Shown: piece after piece, positions 1 through 5,473 of the stretch
Layout of the letters: each line of letters opens with the position of its first letter
Position numbering within the stretch: the first letter of the stretch is position 1
From: Thioalkalivibrio sp.
GTDB lineage: Bacteria > Pseudomonadota > Gammaproteobacteria > Ectothiorhodospirales > Ectothiorhodospiraceae
Direction: 5' to 3'
NCBI GenBank assembly: GCA_018224485.1
Contig: JAGTVE010000108.1
Span: 1-6,005, forward strand
Length of the DNA: 6,005 nucleotides
Program-made: the position numbers and the translations under genes
Notes under the pieces: generated by a model
Told to the model about the DNA's origin: nothing
Database searches by the model: none
The model's input: only the letters and a program-made list of their open reading frames with translations

Positions 1-171
1 GAGCAGGACCAGACCGGGAAACTGCGTGCGCAGCGTCGCCGCCCGGTCCGTGTCCGGCTCCGCGAAGCCGATGGCCTCCGGGTGCACCCCGCTGCGGACG
101 AGACCGGCAATCAGCGCCTGTCCCATGTTCCCGGCGCCCACGAAACCGGCCTCGAGTCGCTGTTCGTTCAT
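1..171 (-). CDS. proC: Pyrroline-5-carboxylate reductase, N-terminal part (runs off the window)
   Basis: ProC reduces 1-pyrroline-5-carboxylate to L-proline with NAD(P)H, the last step of proline synthesis in the cytoplasm. Only the first 57 codons are here; the reading frame is open to base 1. The start of the protein holds a classic Rossmann dinucleotide-binding loop, FVGAGNMG at residues 10-17 (G12, G14, G17), followed by an ALIAGLVRSG helix. This is the typical ProC N-terminus. The chosen ATG (171-169) shares bases with the yggS stop codon in an ATGA overlap and has a GAGG ribosome-binding site (177-180, minus strand) five bases upstream, so translation is probably coupled to yggS. The yggS-proC pairing is widespread in bacteria. 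The catalytic and dimerisation C-terminal domain lies outside the window, so completeness cannot be judged. Confidence 0.93.
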   Translation of the reverse strand, partial: MNEQRLEAGFVGAGNMGQALIAGLVRSGVHPEAIGFAEPDTDRAATLRTQFPGLVLL

Positions 172-875
172 GACTGCCTCGCTTTCGGCCTGCGCGGGCC
201 GAAGAGTGCGGTCCCGATGCGGACCAGGGTTGAGCCCTCGAGAATCGCCGCCTCGAGGTCGTCGGACATGCCCATCGACAGGGTGTCGAGGTCCAGTCCC
301 TGTGCCTTCAGGGTATCGCGGAGCTCGCGCAGTCGGGCAAAAGGGAGCCGCTGCGCGGTCGGGTCCTCCGTGGGGGCCGGGATCGCCATCAGGCCGCGCA
401 GCACCAGCCTGGGAAGACTGGCGACGGATGCGGCCAGCGGGCCGACCTCCTGCGGCGGCACGCCGGCCTTGCCCGGTTCCCCGCTGAGATCGACCTGCAG
501 GCAGACCTGCAGCGGCGCCATTCCCTCGGGCCGCTGCCGGGACAGCCGTTCGGCAATCTTCAGCCGGTCGATGCCATGCACCCATGCGGCCCGTTCCGCA
601 ACGGCACGGGTCTTGTTGGTCTGCAGGGCGCCGATGAAATGCCACTCGAGCGGCGGCTCCAGGCCGGTGAGCGCATCGTGCTTCGCGACGAATTCCTGCA
701 CGTAGTTCTCGCCGAATGACCGCTGGCCGAGCCGGTGCAGTGCCCGGATCTCCGCCTCGCTGCGAGTCTTGCTGACTGCCAGCAGCCGGACCTCGTCCCG
801 GGCGCGGTCCGCCTGTCTGCAGGCCTTGGCGATGCGCTCCTCGACCCGAGTCTGATCGTCTTCCAGTTGCGTCAT
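168..875 (-). CDS. yggS: YggS/PROSC-family pyridoxal 5'-phosphate homeostasis protein
   Basis: This 235-residue protein belongs to the YggS/PLPBP family: single-domain TIM-barrel proteins, related to the alanine racemase N-terminal fold, that bind PLP and help keep cellular vitamin B6 and amino-acid pools balanced. No enzymatic reaction is established for the family. The PLP lysine is K36 in the AVSKT motif, the same number as in E. coli YggS. Other family signatures are FGENYVQE (54-61), HFIGALQTNK (79-88, where IGPLQ is usual), GLMAIP (161-166), LSMGMSDD (199-206) and VRIGTALFG (218-226). The length is normal for the family. The frame stays open for 53 more codons upstream, but similarity begins at MTQLEDD, so I chose the ATG at 875-873. 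That start has no clear Shine-Dalgarno sequence. The gene is divergent from pilT and overlaps proC by ATGA, so the two are probably co-transcribed. Confidence 0.95.
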   Translation of the reverse strand: MTQLEDDQTRVEERIAKACRQADRARDEVRLLAVSKTRSEAEIRALHRLGQRSFGENYVQEFVAKHDALTGLEPPLEWHFIGALQTNKTRAVAERAAWVHGIDRLKIAERLSRQRPEGMAPLQVCLQVDLSGEPGKAGVPPQEVGPLAASVASLPRLVLRGLMAIPAPTEDPTAQRLPFARLRELRDTLKAQGLDLDTLSMGMSDDLEAAILEGSTLVRIGTALFGPRRPKARQS

Positions 876-881
876 GTCGCT

Positions 882-887
882 ATGATA
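882..887 (-). promoter_or_regulatory. Possible -10 element for yggS-proC
   Basis: On the minus strand the hexamer TATCAT ends six bases before the yggS ATG, inside an AT-rich patch (CTATATCATAG) that stands out in GC-rich surroundings. If it is a sigma-70 -10 box, transcription would begin at or next to the A of the ATG, giving a leaderless mRNA. This fits the lack of a Shine-Dalgarno sequence. No good -35 box lies 16-18 bases upstream (the best is ACGGCA, three of six matches), so the call is tentative. Confidence 0.3.
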
Positions 888-1064
888 TAGTCCAGCGAAG
901 AAGCGTGCCGTGGCAGTCAGGGTCCGGGAGGGCGCCGAGCAGGGGTCGTCATCGCAAGTGCGGTGTGACGGAAAGCGGCGATCCAGGGGGCGACGCCTGT
1001 CCTCATGCGGTCCGGATTGCCGCGCTCCGTTCAATATGACAGGCCGGGCAGGTCAGCGTTTCCC

Positions 1065-1091
1065 TAAAGCAACCGCCTGTGCTGCCGACAG
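1065..1091 (+). promoter_or_regulatory. Candidate sigma-28 (FliA) promoter upstream of pilT
   Basis: TAAAGCAA (1065-1072) is followed by exactly 11 bases and then GCCGACAG (1084-1091). The FliA consensus is TAAAGTTT-N11-GCCGATAA. The match is 11 of 16 positions, including the full TAAAG and GCCGA cores at the correct spacing. Transcription would start near 1098, leaving a leader of roughly 40 bases before the pilT ATG. The mismatch at the T of GCCGAT weakens the case. I infer function from the match alone; it would also require that the host has FliA. Confidence 0.45.
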
Positions 1092-1126
1092 CGTGTGTGT
1101 AGCGGCCGTCTGCGTAGCTCGAGTTC

Positions 1127-1132
1127 GGGGGA
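1127..1132 (+). promoter_or_regulatory. Ribosome-binding site of pilT
   Basis: GGGGGA lies four bases before the ATG at 1137. It helps to choose this start over the longer reading frame, whose extra 14 residues (from a GTG at 1095) do not resemble the PilT N-terminus. Confidence 0.6.
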
Positions 1133-1136
1133 CTCA

Positions 1137-2171
1137 ATGGACATCACCCAGTTGCTCTCTTTTGCCGTGAAGAACGGCGCGTCGGACCTGCACGTCTCGG
1201 GCGGCATGCCGCCGATGGTACGCATCGACGGCGACATGCGCCGGGTGAATGTGCCGGTGATGGAGCACAAGGAAGTGCAGGCGCTGATGTACGACATCAT
1301 GAACGATCGTCAGCGCAAGGACTACGAGGAGTTTCTGGAGAGCGACTTTTCCTTCGAACTCAAGGGTCTGGCCCGGTTCCGCGTGAATGTCTTCGTGCAG
1401 GATCGGGGTGCGGCGGCAGTCTTCCGCACGATCCCGTCCAAGGTCCTGACCCTGGAGGATCTGGGTTGCCCGCGCGTGTTCGAGAAGATCTCCGATTACC
1501 CGCGCGGCATCGTGCTGGTCACCGGCCCCACCGGCTCCGGCAAGTCGACCACGCTGGCCGCGATGGTCGATCACAAGAACAAGAGCGAATACGGTCACAT
1601 CCTCACCATTGAGGACCCGATCGAGTTCGTGCACGAGTCCAAGAAGTGCCTGGTGAACCAGCGCGAGGTGCACCGTGACACCCACGGGTTCAGCGAGGCC
1701 CTGCGCTCGGCGCTGCGCGAGGATCCGGACACCATCCTGGTCGGTGAGCTGCGCGACCTCGAGACCATCCGCCTGGCACTGACTGCCGCGGAGACCGGTC
1801 ATCTCGTGTTCGGCACGCTGCACACCAGCTCGGCGGCGAAGACCATCGACCGCGTCGTCGACGTCTTCCCGGCTGCGGAGAAGGACATGGTACGCGCGAT
1901 GCTCTCGGAATCGCTGCGCGCGGTCATCTCGCAGACCCTGCTGAAGCGGGTCGGCGGCGGACGGGTCGCGGCGCACGAGATCATGCTGGGCACGCCGGCG
2001 ATCCGCAACCTGATTCGCGAGAACAAGGTTGCACAGATGTATTCCGCCATTCAAACCAGCGCGGGCATGGGCATGCAGACGCTCGACCAGTGTCTGCGGG
2101 ACATGATTGCCGAAGGCGTGATCACGCGCGACGACGCGAAGCGCCGGGCGGTGGCCCCGGATAGCCTCTGA
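1137..2171 (+). CDS. pilT: Type IVa pilus retraction ATPase PilT
   Basis: PilT is the hexameric cytoplasmic motor that depolymerises type IVa pili at the inner-membrane platform protein PilC, powering twitching motility, DNA uptake and surface sensing. The 344-residue length is standard. An N-terminal PAS-like domain (about residues 1-100, beginning MDITQLL) precedes a RecA-like core. The core has Walker A GPTGSGKST (130-138, K136), the Asp box with ILTIEDPIEF ending at E163, Walker B with E204 in ILVGELRD, and the His box with H222 and H229 in TGHLVFGTLH. The C-terminal retraction motif AIRNLIRE is intact at 288-295. From memory, these residue numbers coincide with those of Pseudomonas PilT, so I regard it as the true orthologue and catalytically complete. 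The start is set by that N-terminus and a GGGGGA site. pilU follows after 66 bp. A sigma-28-like promoter lies upstream. Confidence 0.97.
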   Translation: MDITQLLSFAVKNGASDLHVSGGMPPMVRIDGDMRRVNVPVMEHKEVQALMYDIMNDRQRKDYEEFLESDFSFELKGLARFRVNVFVQDRGAAAVFRTIPSKVLTLEDLGCPRVFEKISDYPRGIVLVTGPTGSGKSTTLAAMVDHKNKSEYGHILTIEDPIEFVHESKKCLVNQREVHRDTHGFSEALRSALREDPDTILVGELRDLETIRLALTAAETGHLVFGTLHTSSAAKTIDRVVDVFPAAEKDMVRAMLSESLRAVISQTLLKRVGGGRVAAHEIMLGTPAIRNLIRENKVAQMYSAIQTSAGMGMQTLDQCLRDMIAEGVITRDDAKRRAVAPDSL

Positions 2172-2222
2172 TGGGTGCATTGCCTTTGCCAGGAAACGAC
2201 GTGTTCAGGCGTCACAGACAAC

Positions 2223-2229
2223 GAGGGGG
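2223..2229 (+). promoter_or_regulatory. Ribosome-binding site of pilU
   Basis: GAGGGGG sits eight bases before the ATG at 2238. It selects this start over the frame opening at 2175, whose 21 extra residues (MHCLCQET...) do not look like a PilU N-terminus. The remaining 66-bp pilT-pilU gap shows no convincing promoter or terminator, so pilT and pilU are probably one transcript. Confidence 0.65.
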
Positions 2230-2237
2230 TCCGAGCC

Positions 2238-3410
2238 ATGGATCGTGACAAGGCCATACGTTTCATGCACGACCTGCTGCGCACCATGGTCGAGCGCGGC
2301 GGATCCGACCTGTTCATCACGGTCGGCATGCCGCCGGCGGGGAAGATCAACGGGCTGGTGCAGCCGATGACCGACCAGCCCCTGACTCCGGCGCACACTC
2401 AGGTGCTGGTGCGCTCGATGATGAACGACAAGCAGTCCGCGGAATTCGACCGCAGCCACGAGTGCAACTTCGCGGTCGGGCTCGAGGGGGTGTCCCGGTT
2501 CCGTGTCAGCGCCTTCATCCAGCGCGGCAATGCCGGGATGGTGCTGCGCACGATCCAGAGCAAGATTCCCAACTTCGAAGAGATCCACATGCCGCCCCAG
2601 CTGAAGGAGATCGCGATGACCCGCCGCGGGCTCGTGATCTTCGTCGGCGCGACCTCCTCGGGGAAGTCGACCTCGCTGGCGGCGATGGTCGGCTACCGCA
2701 ACCACCACGCCGCGGATCACATCATCACCATCGAGGACCCGATCGAGTTCGTGCATCCGCATGACAAGAGCCTGGTCACGCAGCGCGAGGTGGGTGTGGA
2801 CACCGAGAGCTACGAGGTGGCGCTGAAGAACACCCTGCGCCAGGCGCCGGACGTGATCCTGATGGGCGAGATCCGCGACCGCGAGACGATGGACTACGGC
2901 GTGGCCTTCGCGGAGACGGGTCACCTCTGCCTGACCACCCTGCACGCGAACAACACCAACCAGGCCCTCGACCGCATCATCAACTTCTTCCCGGAAGACC
3001 GCCGTCCCCAGCTGCTGATGGACCTGTCGCTGAACCTCAAGGCAGTGATCTCGCAGCGCCTGATCCGCACGCAGGACGGTGCGGGCAGGGTCCCGGCGGT
3101 CGAGATCATGATCAACACCCCGCTGATGTCGGACCTGATCCTGAAGGGGCAGGTGCACGAGATGAAGGACCTGATCAAGCGCTCCCGCGAGCAGGGCATG
3201 CAGACCTTCGACCAGGCCCTGTTCGATCTCTACGAGTCCGGCAAGATCAGCTATCCGGAGGCGATCCGCAATGCGGACTCGATGAACGACCTGCGACTGC
3301 GGATCAAGCTCGACAGCAAGCGCGCCCGTCGCGAGGAAGAGCCCGACGTGATGGACGACATGTCCGAGCTCTCGGTATCCGAAACGGCCGACGACTTCGT
3401 CTCACGGTGA
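2238..3410 (+). CDS. pilU: Type IVa pilus retraction accessory ATPase PilU
   Basis: PilU is a PilT paralogue that works with PilT, raising retraction force; in well-studied species it cannot retract pili without PilT. The protein has 390 residues (P. aeruginosa PilU is about 380). An N-terminal domain containing GGSDLFIT and FRVSAFIQR leads into the ATPase core. Walker A is GATSSGKST with K143. The Asp box is IITIEDPIEFVH, Walker B is DVILMGEIRD with E211, and the His box is TGHLCLTTLHANN. The stretches FVGAT, STSLAAMVGYRN and NQALDRIINFFPED are PilU rather than PilT signatures. PilT's AIRNLIRE motif is replaced by LMSDLILKG, as expected for PilU. The tail from about residue 365 is acidic (EEEPDVMDDMSE) and looks disordered. 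Its Walker A has S where G or T is usual after GAT. Its TGA overlaps the spacing region of the next gene. Confidence 0.94.
   Translation: MDRDKAIRFMHDLLRTMVERGGSDLFITVGMPPAGKINGLVQPMTDQPLTPAHTQVLVRSMMNDKQSAEFDRSHECNFAVGLEGVSRFRVSAFIQRGNAGMVLRTIQSKIPNFEEIHMPPQLKEIAMTRRGLVIFVGATSSGKSTSLAAMVGYRNHHAADHIITIEDPIEFVHPHDKSLVTQREVGVDTESYEVALKNTLRQAPDVILMGEIRDRETMDYGVAFAETGHLCLTTLHANNTNQALDRIINFFPEDRRPQLLMDLSLNLKAVISQRLIRTQDGAGRVPAVEIMINTPLMSDLILKGQVHEMKDLIKRSREQGMQTFDQALFDLYESGKISYPEAIRNADSMNDLRLRIKLDSKRARREEEPDVMDDMSELSVSETADDFVSR
3406..3410 (+). promoter_or_regulatory. Ribosome-binding site of the third pilus ATPase, overlapping the pilU stop
   Basis: GGTGA contains the pilU TGA (3408-3410) and lies five bases before the ATG at 3416. 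This makes the ATG the more likely start, although a GTG at 3407-3409 also opens the frame and overlaps the stop codon as GTGA. The GTG has no Shine-Dalgarno sequence in front of it. Either way, translation is probably coupled to pilU. Confidence 0.55.
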
Positions 3411-3415
3411 CTGCA

Positions 3416-4549
3416 ATGGCGACTGCACAGATCGATCCCTATCTGAAACTGATGGCCCAGAAGGGGGCCTCGGACCTCTTCTTCATCACTGGCGCCCCCA
3501 TCAGCATCAAGGTCGATGGCCGCGTCCAGCCGCTGTCCGGTACGTCCCTGAAGCCCGGCGAGGTCGCGGAGATCGCCGGCGAGATCATGTCGCCGGAACA
3601 GAAGGCCACCATGGATCGGGACCTGTCGGCGAATTTCGGAATCTCCCGGCCCGACGTGGGCCGGTACCGGGTCAACGTCTACCACCAGCGCGGTCAGGTC
3701 GCGATGGTGATCCGGCACATCCAGCTCCAAATTCCCACCATCGAGGAGCTCGGCCTGCCGCTGGTGCTGAAGGACTTCGTCACGCAGCGCAACGGCCTGG
3801 TCCTGATCGTAGGGTCCACCGGTTCCGGCAAGTCGACCACGCTCGCGGCGATGGTGGATCACCGGGCCCGCCACGAGACCGGTCACATCCTCACCGTCGA
3901 GGATCCAATCGAGTTCCTGCTTCCGCACCGGCTCTCGATCGTCGGCCAGCGCGAGGTGGGTATCGACACACCCAGTTACGAGCTCGCACTGCAGGACGGC
4001 ATGCGCGAGGCGCCCGACGTGATCATGGTCGGCGAGGTACGCAGCCGGGATACCATGCGTCAGGCGCTGAACTATGCGGATACCGGCCACCTGGTGCTGA
4101 CCACCCTGCACGCGACCAGCTCCAACCAGGCGCTGGATCGTCTGATCCACATGTTTCCGGAGGACTTCCGCGGCCAGATCCTCACCGATCTGTCGCTGAA
4201 TCTGCGCGCGATCGTCGCCCAGCGGCTGCTGCAGACGCCCGACGGCAAGCGGGTCGCTGCCGTCGAGGTGCTGGTGAATACCCCGTTCGTGTCGGAACTG
4301 ATCCGCGAGGACAAGGTCAGCGAGATCAAGGAGGCGATGCAGAAGGGTTCCAAGGACGGCATGCAGACCTTCGATCAGGCGCTGTACCGGCTCTACAAGG
4401 AGGGCCGGGTCGACCTCGAGGAGGCCCTCTCCAAGGCGGATTCGCGTGCCGATCTCGAGTGGCGCCTGAGCTTCGGCGGGGGTATGGGCAGCCTCGAGAG
4501 TCAGGAGGAGGAGGACTTCCGCCTGCCCGGAGAGGCTGCCGGCGGCTGA
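3416..4549 (+). CDS. Third PilT/PilU-family type IVa pilus ATPase
   Basis: This 377-residue protein is a secretion/retraction ATPase of the GspE/PilT superfamily and a paralogue of the two genes before it. The N-terminal domain carries KGASDLFFITGAP and YRVNVYHQRGQ. The core has Walker A GSTGSGKSTT (K139), the Asp box ILTVEDPIEFLLP, Walker B DVIMVGEVRSRD (E207) and the His box TGHLVLTTLHATSS, so ATP hydrolysis should be intact. It mixes signatures: STTLAAMVDH and ILTVEDP look like PilT, whereas REVGID, NQALDRLIHMFPED and GMQTFDQALY look like PilU. At the AIRNLIRE position it reads FVSELIREDKV, keeping LIRE but not AIRN. The tail is acidic (ESQEEEDFRLPG). It is read directly from pilU with overlapping signals, so the three are probably made together. 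Role inferred: an auxiliary or alternative retraction motor, comparable to PilT2-type proteins; its exact partner is unknown. Confidence 0.9.
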   Translation: MATAQIDPYLKLMAQKGASDLFFITGAPISIKVDGRVQPLSGTSLKPGEVAEIAGEIMSPEQKATMDRDLSANFGISRPDVGRYRVNVYHQRGQVAMVIRHIQLQIPTIEELGLPLVLKDFVTQRNGLVLIVGSTGSGKSTTLAAMVDHRARHETGHILTVEDPIEFLLPHRLSIVGQREVGIDTPSYELALQDGMREAPDVIMVGEVRSRDTMRQALNYADTGHLVLTTLHATSSNQALDRLIHMFPEDFRGQILTDLSLNLRAIVAQRLLQTPDGKRVAAVEVLVNTPFVSELIREDKVSEIKEAMQKGSKDGMQTFDQALYRLYKEGRVDLEEALSKADSRADLEWRLSFGGGMGSLESQEEEDFRLPGEAAGG

Positions 4550-4584
4550 GCCGCGACGGGACCGCTGCGGCCCGATTCAGGCCG
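4542..4584. terminator. GC-rich hairpins between the convergent pilus and pyrimidine units
   Basis: The two convergent genes are only 27 bp apart. GCGGC-TGA-GCCGC (4542-4554) forms a five-pair stem with the ATPase stop codon as its loop. CGGCC-N7-GGCCG (4568-4584) forms a second stem that holds the stop codon of the opposite gene in its loop. A third pairing, GCCGC (4550-4554) with GCGGC (4567-4571), would compete with both. No T-tract follows on either strand, so standard intrinsic termination is doubtful. Confidence 0.3.
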
Positions 4585-5473
4585 GCGGAAAGACCGTCGA
4601 GGCGGTGAATACCGGGCCGTCCACGCAGACCCGCTTCATCGCACTCCCCTCCGGCGTGCGCACCTCGACCGTGCACCCGGCGCAGCCCCCGACCGCGCAG
4701 GCCATGTATTCCTCCAGTGAGACCTGACACGGCAGCTCGAACTCGGCGGCCAGTGCCGCGCAGGCCTCGAGCATTGCGTGCGGACCGCAGGCGTAGAGCT
4801 CGACCTGGTCGCGCAGTTCCCGGCTCAGGCCCGCCAGCCAGGGCCGCGCGAGATCGGTGACGAAGCCGGGGTAGGCGCCCGGGATGTCCGCAAGCGAGGT
4901 CAGCCGGCAGGCAACGCCCCAGTCCTCGAGCAGGGGCATCGTCGCGATCGCCCCGTCGGGCAGACCCGGCCAGAGGATCTCCGAGGGCCGGGGCCGGAAC
5001 GGGAACGGGACCTCCGACCCGAGGATCGCGCGGGTCTGCGCCCCCTGTCCCTGCCGCCGCAGGTGGTCGGCCAGGAAGATCATCGGCGGAATGCCGACGC
5101 CGCCGCCCAGCAGTAGGCGCAGCGGCCGGCCGGGGTTCAGCGTGAATGGATTTCCGATCGGGCCGAGCACGCTCAGTCGCATGCCCACCGGCTGCCGTGC
5201 CAGCGCCTCCGTGCCGTCGCCCACCACCTTGTACAGGAATTCGACCCATCCCGCCTCCGGGTCCACCCGCTGGATGGACAGCGGCCGGCGCATCGGCAGG
5301 CGCGGGTCGCACTGCAGGTGCACGAACTGGCCGGGCTTCGCGCGGGCGGCACACTCGGGTGCACGAAGCTTCAGCACCCACTGATCCGCGGCATGCGCGG
5401 AATGTTCGATGACCTCGGCGGCGTCCTCGAGAAAGATGGTCCCACGGTGGCTGCGGGCGACGTCGGTGTTCAT
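4577..5473 (-). CDS. pyrK: PyrK-type dihydroorotate dehydrogenase electron-transfer subunit (FAD, 2Fe-2S)
   Basis: PyrK proteins carry FAD and a 2Fe-2S cluster and pass electrons from class 1B dihydroorotate dehydrogenase (PyrDB) to NAD. This 298-residue protein has the ferredoxin-reductase layout. The FAD-binding motif is RPLSI (63-67), followed by FLYKVVGDGTEAL. The nucleotide-binding loop is LLGGGVGIPP (121-130), with YACGPHAML near 227. The C-terminal cluster motif is C259-x4-C264-x2-C267-x15-C283, ending in VCVDGPVF, as in PyrK. It is longer than the usual 255-265 residues: about 20 residues are added at the N-terminus, and the segment around 150-205 is expanded and lacks the usual TDDGS-type motif before GFVTDL. 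The ATG overlaps the upstream dihydroorotase stop as ATGA, with GAGGA (5480-5484) six bases before it. No pyrD gene is visible, so its electron partner is uncertain; another FAD/Fe-S reductase role is possible. Confidence 0.82.
   Translation of the reverse strand: MNTDVARSHRGTIFLEDAAEVIEHSAHAADQWVLKLRAPECAARAKPGQFVHLQCDPRLPMRRPLSIQRVDPEAGWVEFLYKVVGDGTEALARQPVGMRLSVLGPIGNPFTLNPGRPLRLLLGGGVGIPPMIFLADHLRRQGQGAQTRAILGSEVPFPFRPRPSEILWPGLPDGAIATMPLLEDWGVACRLTSLADIPGAYPGFVTDLARPWLAGLSRELRDQVELYACGPHAMLEACAALAAEFELPCQVSLEEYMACAVGGCAGCTVEVRTPEGSAMKRVCVDGPVFTASTVFPPA

Larger units (their letters stand above)
876..1136. other. Divergent intergenic region between yggS and pilT
   Basis: This 261-bp stretch separates two divergent transcription units and must hold promoters for both. 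The short frames crossing it show no recognisable protein. On the pilT side lies a sigma-28-like promoter (1065-1091), and on the yggS side a -10-like box (882-887). I found no convincing sigma-54 site, long inverted repeat, terminator or RNA gene in it. Confidence 0.7.

Noticed and set aside
82..705. Plus-strand open frame opposite proC and yggS.
   Set aside because: It is an antisense shadow of two well-supported genes and is rich in Ser, Arg and Pro with no domain.
895..912. Sigma-54-like sequence (CGGCACG...TTCGC) on the minus strand upstream of yggS.
   Set aside because: The essential GG and GC are 11 rather than 10 bases apart, and the -12 box deviates from TTGC.
1017..1040. TTGCCG...TATGAC as a sigma-70 promoter for pilT.
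   Set aside because: The spacing is only 12 bases, too short for sigma-70, and no better -35 box lies at 16-18.
910..1170. Small plus-strand frame in the yggS-pilT gap as a possible leader peptide.
   Set aside because: It has no recognisable protein or ribosome-binding site, overlaps the start of pilT in another frame, and has a composition typical of random GC-rich sequence.
1134..4150. Long open frames on the minus strand opposite all three pilus ATPase genes (1134-2180, 2205-3158, 3251-4150).
   Set aside because: They mirror the coding strand in GC-rich DNA, give His/Arg/Asp-rich proteins with no recognisable motif, and lie opposite strongly conserved ATPase genes.
4326..5384. Alternative frames within the pyrK region, on the minus strand (4326-5381) and plus strand (4884-5384).
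   Set aside because: They are Ala/Arg/Gly/Pro-rich shadow translations of a gene with clear FAD and 2Fe-2S motifs.
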